64,000 bases of DNA from Pseudomonas sp. J452 (GCF_024666525.1 NZ_CP088294.1:744001-808000), one strand, 5' to 3'. Shown: positions 37,607 to 48,106, numbered from the stretch's first letter. A program made the numbers and translations. The notes: generated from the letters alone by a model not told the origin.

Positions 37607-38365
37607 TCAGGACGGGGTAGCAGGTGCTACCGGAGCAGCTACCGGAGCCGCAGCAGCTGCGGGTGCAGCGGCCGGAGCAACAGGCTTGGCAGCGGCCGGC
37701 TTGGCGGCAGCTTTCGGTGCAGCCGGCTTCTTCGCTACTGCCGGCTTGGCAGCCGGTTTCGCAACAGGCTTGGCAGCAGCTTTGGCGACCGGCTTGGCAG
37801 CCGGTTTAGCCGCAGGCTTGGCAGCAGCTTTGGCAACCGGCTTGGCGGCTGGTTTAGCTGCAGGCTTGGCGGCAACTTTGGCAGCTGGCTTGGCGACCGA
37901 CTTCACCGATACACCGGTGAGCTTCTCGATCTGCTTGGTCAGGGTGTCGACCTTGGCCTGCAGCGCCTTCACTTCGTTGCGGCTCGGCACACCGAGGCGG
38001 GAGATCGCACTGTTCAGACGCTTGTCAAAAGCCTCTTCCAGTTCGTTCCACTTGCCCAGGGCCTTGTCTTTGACTTCGTCGACTTTCGACTTGGCCGAAC
38101 CGACAGTGGAGTCGACGGTGGTTTTCACCGCGCCCAGCTGCTTGTCGACTTCAGTCTTGGCTTGTTTCTCGGCTTTCTCGCCATCCTTGACCAGACCGTC
38201 GAACAGCTTGGTGCCGTCCTTGCTGACCTTGGAATAGGCGCCGAGGCCAGCCAGCCAGATCTGCCGCGAGTACTTCTCGATCTCGCCGATCCAGGAACTG
38301 GTTTCCTTCTTCGCCACTGGCTTCTTAGCTGCGGGTTTTGCAGCGGTAGGTTTTTTAACAGCCAT
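37607..38365 (-). CDS. phaF: PHA granule-associated phasin, histone-like
   Basis: A 252-residue protein with an N-terminal phasin domain (about 20-150) that coats PHA granules, and a C-terminal histone H1-like tail made of AAKPAAKP-type repeats that binds DNA and helps segregate granules at division. A leucine-zipper-like stretch (VKALQAKVDTLTKQIEKL) links the two. It follows phaI by 11 bp. Confidence 0.96.
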   Translation of the reverse strand: MAVKKPTAAKPAAKKPVAKKETSSWIGEIEKYSRQIWLAGLGAYSKVSKDGTKLFDGLVKDGEKAEKQAKTEVDKQLGAVKTTVDSTVGSAKSKVDEVKDKALGKWNELEEAFDKRLNSAISRLGVPSRNEVKALQAKVDTLTKQIEKLTGVSVKSVAKPAAKVAAKPAAKPAAKPVAKAAAKPAAKPAAKPVAKAAAKPVAKPAAKPAVAKKPAAPKAAAKPAAAKPVAPAAAPAAAAAPVAAPVAPATPS

Positions 38366-38376
38366 CCTGCCTCTCC

Positions 38377-38820
38377 TTATTGGGTACGCGCGACACGTTC
38401 AAGCAATGCATTCAACTCGTCCAGCTTAGCAGAGAGTGCCTCAACGTCTTGCTTGGAGGGAATACCCATGCGGTTCAGCGCGCTGGCAACACGATTGTCG
38501 AACGCTTTTTCGACCTTATCGAGCTGCACTTCAACTTTCTCTTTAACGCCAAAAACGCTGGTCTTGACGCTTTCCAGCTGAGTAGTGATCTGGCTGTTGG
38601 CAGCTTCGACCTGCTCGTTCACCAGCTTCTTGCCTTGCTTCTCGACGCCTTCACCGGCCTTGACCAGTTCTTTGAAGTAGTCAGCACCTTCCTGGCCTGC
38701 CTTGACATAGGCACCCAGACCGGCCAGCCAGACCTTGTGGGCGTAGGCCTTCACATCGGTCAGGACGGTAGCTTTGCTTTCGACTTCGGCTTGCTTCTTA
38801 ACGACGGCTTTAGTGGCCAT
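38377..38820 (-). CDS. phaI: PHA granule-associated phasin
   Basis: A 147-residue phasin related to the N-terminal part of PhaF (VWLAGLGAYVKAGQEGADYF, then NRMGIPSKQDVEALSAKLDEL). I chose the start MATKAVVKK. It is the first gene of phaIF, which in P. putida is activated by PhaD. Upstream there are palindromes that may be the operator. Confidence 0.95.
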   Translation of the reverse strand: MATKAVVKKQAEVESKATVLTDVKAYAHKVWLAGLGAYVKAGQEGADYFKELVKAGEGVEKQGKKLVNEQVEAANSQITTQLESVKTSVFGVKEKVEVQLDKVEKAFDNRVASALNRMGIPSKQDVEALSAKLDELNALLERVARTQ

Positions 38821-38867
38821 GGGGCACCTCACGCTCAAAGTGATGGAAAGTTGGTCCTTTCGCAGGA

Positions 38868-38879
38868 CTTGAGCTCAAG
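38868..38879 (-). promoter_or_regulatory. Palindrome upstream of phaI, candidate operator
   Basis: A perfect 12-bp palindrome, cttgagctcaag, lies 48 bp upstream of the phaI start. A second inverted repeat, aggtgg-N13-ccaccct (38909-38934), lies further up beside a possible -35 TGGACA. PhaD is the obvious candidate binder, but I cannot assign it from sequence alone. Confidence 0.3.
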
Positions 38880-38939
38880 GTAGGGAGAAAAATTAGAAAT
38901 CACATACTAGGTGGCGAAATAGATTGTCCACCCTGGCTT

Positions 38940-39218
38940 TCAAGCCTGCAGATGTTTGTCCAGGGTGTCTTCAATTTCGCGCTTGATGGTGCCGCCCAGG
39001 GCCGACAGCAGCAGGCCGAGGTTGAGTTTGACGCGCACCTGATCGGCACTCACTTCGATAGTGCCGTCAGCGCCACTGCGTTTGAACTCCAGGGTGTCGC
39101 CGGCCCAGCGGTATTTCACGTCGTATTCGCGCGCCAGGCGCTCGGCGAGCATCTCGGCTTTTTCGCGAGCGGCTTCGCGGCCAAGGGAATGGGAACGTTC
39201 GACGGTGATACGGGCCAT
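38940..39218 (-). CDS. Polyhydroxyalkanoic acid system family protein
   Basis: A 92-residue protein beginning MARITVERSHSLGREAAREKAE, the family found next to phaIF in Pseudomonas. It has an amphipathic N-terminal helix and a C-terminal lysine- and glutamate-rich helix (GTIKREIEDTLDKHLQA). Function is unknown. It lies on the same strand as phaIF but upstream of it, with the phaI promoter region in between. Confidence 0.88.
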   Translation of the reverse strand: MARITVERSHSLGREAAREKAEMLAERLAREYDVKYRWAGDTLEFKRSGADGTIEVSADQVRVKLNLGLLLSALGGTIKREIEDTLDKHLQA

Positions 39219-39332
39219 GCACAACTCCGACAGCGACCTGGTGTCGCACGACTATACCGCGCCGCCTGGCGCCAAGACAAAGGCCGGCCACGGGTTTAGA
39301 ATGGCCGCCACTTTGATTCCGGTGACCGCGAC

Positions 39333-40103
39333 ATGAACGACCCGCGCAAGGCCCACGACAGCGAACCGACCACCCACTTCGGCTTTCAGGACGTCCCGGA
39401 AAGCCAGAAGGCCGAGAAGGTCGCCGAGGTGTTCCACTCGGTAGCGGCCAAATACGACCTGATGAACGACGTGCTGTCCGGCGGCATGCACCGCCTGTGG
39501 AAGCGTTTCACCATCGAACTGTCCGGCGTACGCGTGGGCAATCGCGTGCTGGATATCGCTGGCGGCACTGGCGACCTGGCGCGCAAGTTTTCCAGCCTGG
39601 TCGGCCCGAGCGGCGAAGTAGTGCTGGCTGACATCAACGAGTCGATGCTGAAAGTCGGCCGTGACCGCCTGCTCGACAAGGGCGTGGCCGGCAACGTGGT
39701 ATTCGTCCAGGCCGACGCGGAAAAACTGCCGTTCCCCGACAACCACTTCGACGTGGTCACCATCGCCTTCGGCCTGCGCAACGTCACCCACAAGGAAGAC
39801 GCCCTGCGCTCCATGCTGCGCGTGCTCAAGCCGGGCGGCCGCCTGCTGGTACTGGAGTTCTCCAAGCCCGCCAGCCCGCTGCTGGCCAAGGCCTATGACG
39901 CCTACTCGTTCGCCTTCATGCCGCTGGCCGGCAAGCTGATCACCAATGACTCGGAAAGCTACCGCTACCTGGCCGAATCGATCCGCATGCACCCGGACCA
40001 GGACACCCTCAAGGCGATGATGGTCGAGGCCGGCTTCGAGCGCGTGACCTACCACAACATGACCGGCGGCATCGTCGCCCTGCACCGCGGCATCAAGCCC
40101 TGA
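39333..40103 (+). CDS. ubiE: Ubiquinone/menaquinone C-methyltransferase
   Basis: A 256-residue SAM-dependent methyltransferase that acts on the quinone ring in ubiquinone synthesis. The SAM motif is [15 protein letters not shown], and [20 protein letters not shown] and the C-terminal [14 protein letters not shown] are family signatures. Its stop overlaps the ubiJ start by one base. Confidence 0.97.
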   Translation: MNDPRKAHDSEPTTHFGFQDVPESQKAEKVAEVFHSVAAKYDLMNDVLSGGMHRLWKRFTIELSGVRVGNRVLDIAGGTGDLARKFSSLVGPSGEVVLADINESMLKVGRDRLLDKGVAGNVVFVQADAEKLPFPDNHFDVVTIAFGLRNVTHKEDALRSMLRVLKPGGRLLVLEFSKPASPLLAKAYDAYSFAFMPLAGKLITNDSESYRYLAESIRMHPDQDTLKAMMVEAGFERVTYHNMTGGIVALHRGIKP

Positions 40104-40717
40104 TGCTGCTGAGCGGGCTACTGGCCGGCGTCGAACACGGCCTCAACCGCGTGCTGGCCATGGACAGCACCGCGCTGCCGCGCCTGGCCCGGCTGGACGG
40201 CAAGGTCATCGCCATCGACTGCCAGAGCCCGGCCCTGCAACTGTTCCTCCTGCCCAGCGGCGAGGGCCTGCAGCTGGCCAGCCAGTGGAGTGGCGCCGAC
40301 TGCACCCTGCGCGCCCCGGCTGCCAGCCTGTTGCGCCTGGCCCTGGCCAAGGACAAGACCAGCGTTCTGCATCGCCCGGAAGTCGAACTGGATGGCGACA
40401 GCGCCGCCCTGCTGGAGCTGACCAAGATCCTCCAGGACCTCGAACTGGACTGGGAGTACGAGCTGTCGCGCTGGCTCGGCCCGGTCGGCAGCCAGCTGCT
40501 CGGCGGCCACTTGCGTAGCCGGGTGAACTGGGCCGGCAACAGCCTGGACAGCTTGCGCCACAACCTCGCCGACTACCTCAGCGAAGAATCGCGCCACCTG
40601 GTCGGCCAGCGCGAGGCCGATGCGCGCTTCGCCGAACTCGACCACCTCAAGCTCGCCCTCGACCGCCTCGACGCGCGCATCGAGCATCTCGCCCGCAAGG
40701 TAAAACCCTCCGAATGA
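40103..40717 (+). CDS. ubiJ: Ubiquinone biosynthesis accessory factor UbiJ
   Basis: A 204-residue protein with an N-terminal SCP2 lipid-binding domain (about 15-115) and a C-terminal coiled region ([22 protein letters not shown]). In E. coli UbiJ scaffolds the soluble ubiquinone-modifying complex with UbiK. It sits between ubiE and ubiB, overlapping both by 1-4 bases. Confidence 0.93.
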   Translation: MLLSGLLAGVEHGLNRVLAMDSTALPRLARLDGKVIAIDCQSPALQLFLLPSGEGLQLASQWSGADCTLRAPAASLLRLALAKDKTSVLHRPEVELDGDSAALLELTKILQDLELDWEYELSRWLGPVGSQLLGGHLRSRVNWAGNSLDSLRHNLADYLSEESRHLVGQREADARFAELDHLKLALDRLDARIEHLARKVKPSE

Positions 40718-42303
40718 AGCTGCTTGCCGCCCGCCGCCTGCTGCGCATCCTGCGCGTAGTGATTCGCTACCGCCTCGACGACCAGCTGCTGCACCTGCCG
40801 CTGCCTACCTGGATGCGCGTGCTGCGCTTCGCCCTGCCCTGGCGCTGGCTGCCGCGCCGCCCGTCCCAGCTGAGCCGTGGCGAAGCCCTGCGCCTGGCCC
40901 TGGAAGACCTCGGGCCGATCTTCATCAAGTTTGGTCAGCTGCTTTCCACCCGTCGCGACCTGCTGCCACCGGACATGGCCGACGAGCTGGCCAAGCTGCA
41001 GGACCAGGTGCCGCCCTTCCCCGCCGCCGAATCGGTGGCGCGCATCGAAGAACAGCTCGGTGCCAGCGTCGCTGAAGTCTTCGCCCGCTTCGAGGTCGAA
41101 CCGCTGGCCTCGGCCTCGGTGGCCCAGGTGCATGCCGCGCAACTGAAGAGCGGCGAGGAAGTAGTGGTCAAGGTGATCCGCCCCGGTCTCAAGCCGATCA
41201 TCCGCTCGGACCTGGCCTGGCTGTACCTCGCCGCGCGCCTGGCCGAGAAGGCCTCGGCCGATGCCCGCCGCCTGCGCCCGGTGGAAGTGGTCAGCGACTA
41301 CGAAAAAACCATCTACGACGAACTCGACCTGCTGCGCGAGGCGGCCAACGCCAGCCAGCTGCGACGCAACTTCGACGGCTCCGATCTGCTCTACGTACCG
41401 CAGGTGTACTGGGACTGGTGCCGACCGAAAGTGCTGGTGATGGAGCGCATCTACGGCGTGCCGGTGACCGACATGGCCACCCTGGCCGACCAGCGCACCA
41501 ACATGAAACTGCTGGCCGAGCGCGGCGTGGAAATCTTCTTCACCCAGGTGTTCCGCGACAGCTTCTTCCATGCCGACATGCACCCCGGCAACATCTTCGT
41601 CAGCACCCGCACGCCGTGGAGCCCGCAGTACATTGCCATTGACTGCGGCATCGTCGGCAGCCTCACCCCCGAGGACCAGGACTACCTGGCGCGCAACCTG
41701 ATCGCCTTCTTCAAGCGCGACTACCGCCGCGTGGCCCAGCTGCACATCGACTCCGGCTGGGTGCCGGCCGAGACCAAAGTGAATGATTTCGAAGCGGCGA
41801 TCCGCACCGTCTGCGAGCCGATCTTCGAGAAGCCGCTGAAAGACATCTCCTTCGGCCAGCTGCTGCTGCGCCTGTTCCAGACCGCACGGCGGTTCAACAT
41901 GGAAGTGCAGCCGCAGCTGGTGCTACTGCAGAAGACCCTGCTGAATATCGAAGGCCTGGGCCGCCAGCTGTACCCGGATCTGGACCTGTGGAGCACCGCA
42001 CAGCCCTTCCTCGAACGCTGGATGCGTGAGCGCATCAGCCCGCTGCACCTGCTGCGCAACCTGCAGCAGCAGGCCGAGCAGGTGCCGCACCTGTCGCAGA
42101 TGGCCCGCGACACCCTGGAGCGCCTCAACCAGCAACCCGCAGCCGCCCCCGTGGCGGCCGCACCCACGCATGCCTGGCCACTGCGCCTGGTTGGCGCGGC
42201 ACTGATCGCCGGCGGCGTCAGCCAGGGCCTGAGCCTGGCCGTTGCCAGCTGGGCCGCCTGGCTCAGCCTGAGCGCCGGTCTGCTGCTGATCCTGCGTCGA
42301 TAG
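40714..42303 (+). CDS. ubiB: Ubiquinone biosynthesis atypical kinase UbiB
   Basis: A 529-residue ADCK-family atypical kinase/ATPase required for the hydroxylation steps of ubiquinone synthesis. [14 protein letters not shown] is the KxGQ motif, [11 protein letters not shown] replaces the glycine loop, and [11 protein letters not shown] is the catalytic loop. Two C-terminal membrane helices (about 485-525) anchor it to the inner membrane. Confidence 0.97.
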   Translation: MKLLAARRLLRILRVVIRYRLDDQLLHLPLPTWMRVLRFALPWRWLPRRPSQLSRGEALRLALEDLGPIFIKFGQLLSTRRDLLPPDMADELAKLQDQVPPFPAAESVARIEEQLGASVAEVFARFEVEPLASASVAQVHAAQLKSGEEVVVKVIRPGLKPIIRSDLAWLYLAARLAEKASADARRLRPVEVVSDYEKTIYDELDLLREAANASQLRRNFDGSDLLYVPQVYWDWCRPKVLVMERIYGVPVTDMATLADQRTNMKLLAERGVEIFFTQVFRDSFFHADMHPGNIFVSTRTPWSPQYIAIDCGIVGSLTPEDQDYLARNLIAFFKRDYRRVAQLHIDSGWVPAETKVNDFEAAIRTVCEPIFEKPLKDISFGQLLLRLFQTARRFNMEVQPQLVLLQKTLLNIEGLGRQLYPDLDLWSTAQPFLERWMRERISPLHLLRNLQQQAEQVPHLSQMARDTLERLNQQPAAAPVAAAPTHAWPLRLVGAALIAGGVSQGLSLAVASWAAWLSLSAGLLLILRR

Positions 42304-42420
42304 CCAGTGCCGGCTGCGGCTGGCACACTAGCCGAGCGCCAATTGTGTGCAGCACCTGCACCAGCATTTACCGGCTGCGCCCAGCGCAGCATGAGACAAG
42401 CCCGGATGGGCGGAATAGCG

Positions 42421-42822
42421 ATGACTGACTGGCTCGACGAAATTACCTGGAACGAAGACGGCCTGGTTCCGGCCATCGCCCAGGATCACAAAACCGGGCG
42501 CGTGCTGATGATGGCCTGGATGAACCGCGAGGCCCTGGCCCTCACCGCCGCGGAGCAGCGTGCCATCTACTGGTCACGTTCGCGTGGCAAGCTGTGGCGC
42601 AAGGGCGAGGAGTCCGGCCATGTGCAGAAGCTCCACGAGCTACGCCTGGACTGCGATGCCGACGTGATCATCCTGATGGTCGAACAGCTCGGCGGGATTG
42701 CCTGCCATACCGGGCGCGAAAGTTGCTTCTACCGAGTGTGGCAAGATGGCGCGTGGCACACCGTCGATCCGGTACTGAAAGACCCGCACGCCATCTACCA
42801 TACGGAACACCAGCATGAGTGA
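42421..42822 (+). CDS. hisI: Phosphoribosyl-AMP cyclohydrolase
   Basis: A 133-residue zinc-dependent enzyme that opens the purine ring of PR-AMP in histidine synthesis. [25 protein letters not shown] and the metal cysteines in [14 protein letters not shown] and ESCFY are conserved. The start [10 protein letters not shown] is the usual one. It overlaps hisE by eight bases. The two activities are separate proteins here, unlike the fused E. coli enzyme. Confidence 0.97.
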   Translation: MTDWLDEITWNEDGLVPAIAQDHKTGRVLMMAWMNREALALTAAEQRAIYWSRSRGKLWRKGEESGHVQKLHELRLDCDADVIILMVEQLGGIACHTGRESCFYRVWQDGAWHTVDPVLKDPHAIYHTEHQHE

Positions 42823-43150
42823 CACCCTCACCCGCCTGGCCGAGGTGCTGGAGGCGCGCAAAGGCGCGGCGCCGGACAGCTCCTACGTGGCCAGCCTGTA
42901 TCACAAGGGCCTCAACAAAATTCTGGAGAAGGTCGGCGAAGAGTCGATCGAAACCATTCTTGCGGCCAAGGACGCAGCCATCAACGGCGATTGCAGCGAC
43001 CTGATCTACGAAACCGCGGACCTCTGGTTCCACAGCCTGATCATGCTCGCCGCCCTCGGCCAGCATCCACAGGCCGTGCTGGACGAGCTGGACCGGCGTT
43101 TCGGCTTGTCCGGGCATGTTGAAAAAGCGGCCCGCCCCACATCCGATTGA
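42815..43150 (+). CDS. hisE: Phosphoribosyl-ATP pyrophosphatase
   Basis: A 111-residue all-helical MazG-like enzyme that hydrolyses PR-ATP to PR-AMP, the step before His[22 protein letters not shown] and the acidic metal motif [12 protein letters not shown] are visible. It overlaps hisI and is followed after 21 bp by tatA, the hisIE-tatABC arrangement common in Pseudomonas. Confidence 0.97.
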   Translation: MSDTLTRLAEVLEARKGAAPDSSYVASLYHKGLNKILEKVGEESIETILAAKDAAINGDCSDLIYETADLWFHSLIMLAALGQHPQAVLDELDRRFGLSGHVEKAARPTSD

Positions 43151-43171
43151 TCATTAGCGAGGACTGATTAC

Positions 43172-43435
43172 ATGGGTATTTTCGACTGGAAACACTGGGT
43201 CGTCATTCTGATCGTGGTGGTACTGGTGTTCGGCACCAAGCGCCTGAAGAACCTCGGTTCCGACCTGGGCGAAACCATCAAGGGCTTCCGCAAGGCGATG
43301 AACACCGAGGAAGGCGACAAGCCCGCCGAGACGCAGCAACAACAACCAGCCCCGGCCGCCGGCGAGCAGCTGCACAAGCCGCAGACCATCGACGCCCAGG
43401 CCCAGCGGGTCGAAGAGCCTGCGCGCAAGGACTGA
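43172..43435 (+). CDS. tatA: Twin-arginine translocase subunit TatA
   Basis: An 87-residue protein with an N-terminal membrane helix (about 6-21), the [20 protein letters not shown] hinge and amphipathic helix, and a variable polar tail rich in Gln and Pro. It oligomerises to form the passage for folded Tat substrates. Confidence 0.96.
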   Translation: MGIFDWKHWVVILIVVVLVFGTKRLKNLGSDLGETIKGFRKAMNTEEGDKPAETQQQQPAPAAGEQLHKPQTIDAQAQRVEEPARKD

Positions 43436-43444
43436 CCCCAGGCC

Positions 43445-43804
43445 ATGTTCGATATCGGCTTTTCCGAACTGCTGCTGGTCGGCCTGGTGGCGCTGATCGT
43501 CTTCGGCCCCGAGCGCTTGCCCGCTGCAGCGCGCACGGCCGGCCTGTGGGTCGGCCGGCTGAAGCGCAGCTTCAGTGCGATCAAGGCCGAAGTGGAGCGC
43601 GAGATCGGCGCCGACGAGGTGCGCCGCCAGCTGCATAACGAGCAGATCCTGCAGATGGAACGCGAGCTCAAGCAGTCGATCCTGCCCCCGGCGATCGGCC
43701 CCGGCACGGATCCGGCCGACGCAGTGCCCAGCGCGGCCGAAGCCAGCCCGAGCCCGCTCGCCAGCGCCCCTGTCCCGCCTTCGGAGCCTTCGCGCCTGCC
43801 ATGA
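43445..43804 (+). CDS. tatB: Twin-arginine translocase subunit TatB
   Basis: A 119-residue protein that begins [21 protein letters not shown] with the invariant membrane-helix glutamate (Glu8), then [11 protein letters not shown] and a long amphipathic helix. It forms the receptor complex with TatC. It overlaps the tatC start by four bases. Confidence 0.96.
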   Translation: MFDIGFSELLLVGLVALIVFGPERLPAAARTAGLWVGRLKRSFSAIKAEVEREIGADEVRRQLHNEQILQMERELKQSILPPAIGPGTDPADAVPSAAEASPSPLASAPVPPSEPSRLP

Positions 43805-44589
43805 GTGAATCCAAAGCCGAACCGGATGCCGAGATGCCCCTGGTGGCGCACCTCACCGAACTGCGCTCGCGCCTGCTGCGCTGCGTGATCGCCATCTTCA
43901 TCGTCTTCGCCGGACTGTTCTACTTCGCCCAGGACATCTACACCATCGTCTCCGCACCGCTGCGCGCCTACCTGCCGGAAGGCGCGACGATGATCGCCAC
44001 CGGCGTCGCCTCGCCGTTCCTCACGCCGTTCAAGCTGACCGCCTGGTGCGCGCTGTTCCTCGCCGTGCCGATCATCCTGCATCAGGTCTGGGGCTTCATC
44101 GCGCCGGGGCTGTACAAGCACGAGAAACGCATCGCCATGCCCCTGCTGGTCTCCAGCATCCTGCTGTTCTACGGCGGCATGGCCTTCGCCTACTTCCTGG
44201 TATTCCCGCTGATCTTCCACTTCTTCGCCAGCGTGACTCCAGAAGGGGTGGCGATGATGACCGACATCAACGAGTACCTGGACTTCGTCCTGACCCTGTT
44301 CTTCGCCTTCGGCGTGGCCTTCGAGATCCCGGTGGCGACCTTCCTGGTGATCTGGGTCGGCGTGATCGACATCGACACGCTGAAGAAGAGCCGGCCCTAC
44401 GTGATCGTTGGCTGCTTCGTGGTCGGCATGATCCTCACCCCGCCGGACATCTTCTCGCAGACCCTGCTGGCCGTGCCGATGTGGCTGCTGTTCGAGGTCG
44501 GCCTGCTGTTTGGCGGCCTGGTGCGCAAGCGCAGCGAGCATGAACCGGACGACGACGCCGGCGACCAGCCGCCCGCCACGCTGCCGTGA
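43801..44589 (+). CDS. tatC: Twin-arginine translocase subunit TatC
   Basis: A 262-residue polytopic protein with six membrane helices that recognises the RR signal peptide. [11 protein letters not shown] at the N-terminus, [16 protein letters not shown] [11 protein letters not shown], and the periplasmic glutamates are conserved. It overlaps rsmE by four bases. Confidence 0.97.
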   Translation: MSESKAEPDAEMPLVAHLTELRSRLLRCVIAIFIVFAGLFYFAQDIYTIVSAPLRAYLPEGATMIATGVASPFLTPFKLTAWCALFLAVPIILHQVWGFIAPGLYKHEKRIAMPLLVSSILLFYGGMAFAYFLVFPLIFHFFASVTPEGVAMMTDINEYLDFVLTLFFAFGVAFEIPVATFLVIWVGVIDIDTLKKSRPYVIVGCFVVGMILTPPDIFSQTLLAVPMWLLFEVGLLFGGLVRKRSEHEPDDDAGDQPPATLP

Positions 44590-45293
44590 ACCTGCTGCTG
44601 CTGGAAGACGCCGACTTCGTCGCGGCGGATCGCGTCGTCCTCGCCGGGCGACGCCTCAAACACCTGCAGGAAGTGCACCGCGCCGCCGTCGGCGACAGCC
44701 TGCGGGTCGGCCGCCTCGGCGGCCTGATGGGCAGCGGCAGCCTGCTGGAACTGACTGAGCAACACGCCGCACTGCAGGTCAGCCTGGACCAGCCGCCGCC
44801 AGCTAAGCTGCCACTGACCCTGCTGCTGGCCCTGCCGCGGCCGAAGATGCTCAAACGCGTGCTGCAGACGGTCAGCGCCATGGGCGTGCCACGGCTGATC
44901 CTGCTCAACAGCTACCGGGTGGAAAAGAGCTTCTGGCAGACCCCCTTCCTCGAAGCGCAGGCGCTGCGCGAGCAACTGATCCTCGGCCTGGAACAGGCGC
45001 GCGACACCGTGCTGCCCGAAGTACTCATCGAGAAACGCTTCAAGCCCTTCGTCGAAGACCAACTACCGGGAATGGCCGTCGGCAGCCTCGGCCTGGTCGG
45101 CCATCCCGGCGACTTTCCCGCCTGCCCACGGGCGGTCGAGCAGGCGGTGACCCTGGCCATCGGCCCGGAAGGCGGCTGGATTCCCTACGAGGTGGACAAG
45201 CTGCGCGAGGCGGGCCTTACGCCAGTGCAGCTGGGCGAACGCATCCTGCGCGTGGAAACGGCGGTGCCGGCGCTGCTGGCGCGGTTGTTCTGA
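44586..45293 (+). CDS. rsmE: 16S rRNA (uracil1498-N3)-methyltransferase
   Basis: A 235-residue SPOUT-fold methyltransferase with an N-terminal PUA-like domain and a C-terminal knot ([20 protein letters not shown], then [19 protein letters not shown]). The start is GTG within the tatC stop, so translation is coupled to the tat operon. Confidence 0.95.
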   Translation: MNLLLLEDADFVAADRVVLAGRRLKHLQEVHRAAVGDSLRVGRLGGLMGSGSLLELTEQHAALQVSLDQPPPAKLPLTLLLALPRPKMLKRVLQTVSAMGVPRLILLNSYRVEKSFWQTPFLEAQALREQLILGLEQARDTVLPEVLIEKRFKPFVEDQLPGMAVGSLGLVGHPGDFPACPRAVEQAVTLAIGPEGGWIPYEVDKLREAGLTPVQLGERILRVETAVPALLARLF

Positions 45294-45344
45294 TCATCGA
45301 TTTCGGCATAGTCTGACTACACCTCCAGCCCTGCGGAGACCGTC

Positions 45345-45758
45345 ATGCGCCCACTGACCATCGACCTCGACCGCCTGGCCGCCGCCTTCATCAGCGCCGA
45401 CTGCGACTTTCGCCTCGACCTGCTCAGCGGCAGGATTCTCGACATTCCACCTGTAGGCGCCGATCCGCAGATCGAACAGCTGCTGGAAGAAGAGCCCGAG
45501 CGCCTGCTGGCGGTGGACAGCCTGACGCCCGGGGCGATGCTCGCGCTGATGGCCGAGTTCCTCCCGGAAGTCGAACAACTGGGCGCCTACACCGCCCTGC
45601 AAGCCGCCCTGGACAGTCGCAAGCCGCTGCGCAGCTTCCACAACGCCATCAGCCAGTTCCCCAGCGTGCGCGCCGCCTGGCAGGCCTTCGAGGCCGAGCG
45701 CCTGCGCGAGCTGGCGCTGGATTGGCTGGCGGAGAATCAGCTGGAGCTGCGTGCGTAG
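45345..45758 (+). CDS. UPF0158 family protein
   Basis: A 137-residue acidic cytoplasmic protein (LDLLSGRILDIPP, then FHNAISQFPSVRAAWQAFEAERLRELALDWL). The C-terminal half is the recognisable UPF0158 region. The function is unknown. It lies 51 bp after rsmE and is followed by a repeat-filled space before the convergent dtd. Confidence 0.82.
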   Translation: MRPLTIDLDRLAAAFISADCDFRLDLLSGRILDIPPVGADPQIEQLLEEEPERLLAVDSLTPGAMLALMAEFLPEVEQLGAYTALQAALDSRKPLRSFHNAISQFPSVRAAWQAFEAERLRELALDWLAENQLELRA

Positions 45759-45819
45759 AACGAACACTACGGCCCTGGTGCGTGAAAAGATCCCGTGCAC
45801 CCAGGGTGCTGGCGCCCTC

Positions 45820-45941
45820 TCCCCCGGCCCCTCTCCCGTAAACGGGCGAGGGGTGACTACCCCGTGGCAACGTGGACCAGGGCTCGCACGGAGCCGCTTC
45901 TTCCCCTCTCCCATTTATGGGAGAGGGTTGGGGAGAGGGAC
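45820..45941. repeat. Dispersed cccctctccc palindromes
   Basis: Two palindromic blocks of the type cctctccc-N-gggagagg occur at about 45822-45856 and 45899-45941. A third similar one is at 58341-58380. No coding potential was seen in the 353-bp gap 45759-46111 apart from these and the REP pair that follows. Confidence 0.5.
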
Positions 45942-46024
45942 GCTGTATCAGGCCACCGTGGCCTGCACCTCTGCAGGCTGTGGCTTCTGCATATAGGGCG
46001 ACCAGGGTGCGCAGCGGTGCCAGA

Positions 46025-46083
46025 GTAGCCCGGATGCAATCCGGGAAGCAGGCGACTCCGATCCCGGATTGCATCCGGGCTAC
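46025..46083. repeat. Inverted REP pair before dtd
   Basis: Two perfect 22-bp inverted copies of a gtagcccggatgcaatccgg-type palindrome, 15 bases apart. They lie 28 bp beyond the dtd stop and may act as its terminator or mRNA stabiliser. The same unit occurs singly at 53224-53245, and a variant pair occurs at 25860-25909. Confidence 0.75.
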
Positions 46084-46111
46084 AAGCGACAACGGAGAAA
46101 AAGTACGGCGC

Positions 46112-46549
46112 TCAGCTTTCCAGCAGGAAGGTCACCGGCCCGTCGTTGACCAGGTGCACCTGCATGTCGGCACCGAAACGTCCGGTGGCCACTTGCGGAT
46201 GTTGCTGGCGGGCCAGCTCGACCAACTGCTCGAACAGTTCAGCGCCAAGCGCCGGCGCCGCCGCGCTGGAGAAGCTCGGGCGCAGGCCGCTTTGGGTATC
46301 GGCGGCCAGGGTGAACTGCGAGACCAGCAGCAGGCCGCCGCCAACGTCCTTGAGCGACAGGTTCATCTTGCCCTCGGCATCGCTGAACACGCGGTAATTG
46401 AGCAGCTTGTGCAGCAGTTTGGCGACACTGGCGGGGTTGTCCTGCGGCTCGACGCCAACCAGCGCCAGCAGGCCCTGGTCGATGGCGCCGACGATTTCGC
46501 CGGCCACTTCGACACGTGCGCCGCGCACGCGCTGGATCAGTGCCTTCAT
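46112..46549 (-). CDS. dtd: D-aminoacyl-tRNA deacylase
   Basis: A 145-residue enzyme that removes D-amino acids (and glycine) from tRNA. The SQFTL motif is in [12 protein letters not shown] and the cross-subunit Gly-Pro motif is in [12 protein letters not shown]. It overlaps the pip stop by four bases, a conserved Pseudomonas pair. Confidence 0.97.
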   Translation of the reverse strand: MKALIQRVRGARVEVAGEIVGAIDQGLLALVGVEPQDNPASVAKLLHKLLNYRVFSDAEGKMNLSLKDVGGGLLLVSQFTLAADTQSGLRPSFSSAAAPALGAELFEQLVELARQQHPQVATGRFGADMQVHLVNDGPVTFLLES

Positions 46550-47517
46550 GCTTCTTCGAGGGGCAGGTCGAGCAGGCGCCGCGCCAATTGGTCAGCGGCG
46601 CGCACCAGGGCATCGGTGATGCCGACTTCGGCGGCGGCGTGACCGGCATCGCGGATGATCTGCAGCTCGCTGTTGGGCCAGGCCTGGTGCAGCGCCCAGG
46701 CGTTGTCCAGCGGGCAGATCAGGTCGTAGCGGCCATGTACGATCACGCCCGGTAGATGGGCGATCTTCGGCATATCGCGCAGCAGCTGATCGGGGGCGAG
46801 GAAGGCATTGTTGACGAAGTAGTGGCACTCGATGCGAGCGATCGACAGGGCGCGGTGCGGCTCGCTGAAGCGATCGACCACCTGCGGATTGGGGCGCAGG
46901 GTGGCGGTACGCCCTTCCCAGGTCGACCAGGCCTTGGCCGCATGCATCTGGGCGATCTGGTCGGGGCCGGTGAGACGCTTGTAGAACGCCTGCATCAGGT
47001 CGCCACGCTCATCGGCCGGGATCGGCGCCAGGTAGTCTTCCCAGAAATCCGGGAACAGGCGGCTGGCGCCTTCCTGGTAGAACCAGTGGAAGTCCTGCGG
47101 GCGGCACAGGAAGATCCCGCGCAGAATCAGCCCGTGGACCCGCTCGGGGTGGGCCTGGGCATAGGCCAGCGCCAGGGTCGAACCCCAGGAGCCGCCGAAC
47201 AGCACCCACTTGTCGATGCCGAGGTGCTCGCGGATGCGCTCCATGTCGGCCACCAGCTCCTGGGTGGTGTTGTTCTCCAGGCTGGCATGCGGGGTGGAGC
47301 GGCCGCAGCCACGCTGGTCGAAGGTGACGATGCGATACAGGTTGGGATCGAAATAGCGGCGGCTGGCGCCATCGCAGCCGGCACCCGGGCCGCCATGGAT
47401 AAACACCACCGGCAGCCCATCCGGAGTACCGCTTTCGTCCACATAGAGGACGTGCGGTTCCTGCACCGCCAACTCGTGGCGGGCAAAGGGTTTAATCTCC
47501 GGATACAAAGTCTGCAT
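46546..47517 (-). CDS. pip: Proline iminopeptidase
   Basis: A 323-residue S33-family alpha/beta hydrolase that removes N-terminal proline from peptides. The triad is Ser110 (GGSWGS), Asp265 (GRYDLICP) and His293 (DAGHAAAE). HGGPGAG and DQRGCGRS form the oxyanion and family signatures. It is the first gene of pip-dtd. Confidence 0.97.
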   Translation of the reverse strand: MQTLYPEIKPFARHELAVQEPHVLYVDESGTPDGLPVVFIHGGPGAGCDGASRRYFDPNLYRIVTFDQRGCGRSTPHASLENNTTQELVADMERIREHLGIDKWVLFGGSWGSTLALAYAQAHPERVHGLILRGIFLCRPQDFHWFYQEGASRLFPDFWEDYLAPIPADERGDLMQAFYKRLTGPDQIAQMHAAKAWSTWEGRTATLRPNPQVVDRFSEPHRALSIARIECHYFVNNAFLAPDQLLRDMPKIAHLPGVIVHGRYDLICPLDNAWALHQAWPNSELQIIRDAGHAAAEVGITDALVRAADQLARRLLDLPLEEA

Positions 47518-47660
47518 GCTGCACTCCCGAATCTGTGCGAAAGAGACTGCCCGGTAGCGGCGTATGTGCCAGCCATCCCGCGCAGACTTTAAGGTCCCTT
47601 TTGATCAGGTGCCGAACATCTATCGTGGCGGCCATCATAACCATGAAAACGGAGTTGAGC

Positions 47661-48092
47661 ATGCCTACCCAGCTATTTGCCGCATCTTTCCTCGCCTTGC
47701 TCGCCCTGCTCGGCGGCTGCACCAAGAGCGATCCGCAGGCGGCGCTGGAAGCGGCCGTGCAGCAGTTGCAGGACAATCTGGAGGCCAAGAAAGCCAGTAC
47801 GGTCATGGAACAGCTGCACCCGCAGTTCAGCGCCCAGCAGCAGTACGACAGCGAATGGGCGGGGCGCACCATGGCTCTGCTGTTCCTGCGCCACAAGCAG
47901 GTCAAGATACTGGCCCTGAGCAAGAGCAGCCGCATCGACCCGACCTACAGCAGCAAGGGCTACACCGAGGCGCAGATCGCTATGACCGGCGCCGAGGGCC
48001 TGATTCCGGACAGCGCCCGGCACTACAGCGTCAAGCTGGAGTGGTGGCTGGAAGACGGCGAATGGCGCCTGGCCAAGCTCGACTGGGAATAA
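47661..48092 (+). CDS. Hypothetical lipoprotein
   Basis: A 143-residue protein with a signal peptide and lipobox LGGC (about Cys17), then an alpha/beta domain (DPQAALEAAVQQLQDNLEAK; WWLEDGEWRLAKLDWE) that looks like a small NTF2-like or DUF4878-type fold. I chose the ATG with GGAG six bases upstream; another ATG lies six codons earlier. I do not recognise a specific function. It is divergent from pip. Confidence 0.75.
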   Translation: MPTQLFAASFLALLALLGGCTKSDPQAALEAAVQQLQDNLEAKKASTVMEQLHPQFSAQQQYDSEWAGRTMALLFLRHKQVKILALSKSSRIDPTYSSKGYTEAQIAMTGAEGLIPDSARHYSVKLEWWLEDGEWRLAKLDWE

Positions 48093-48106
48093 TGGGTAGC
48101 CCGACC

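Noticed and set aside
37640..37900. Regularly repeated DNA resembling a tandem or CRISPR-like array
   Set aside because: It encodes the AAKP-type histone-like tail of PhaF. The repeats are coding, of variable unit length, and have no unique spacers.
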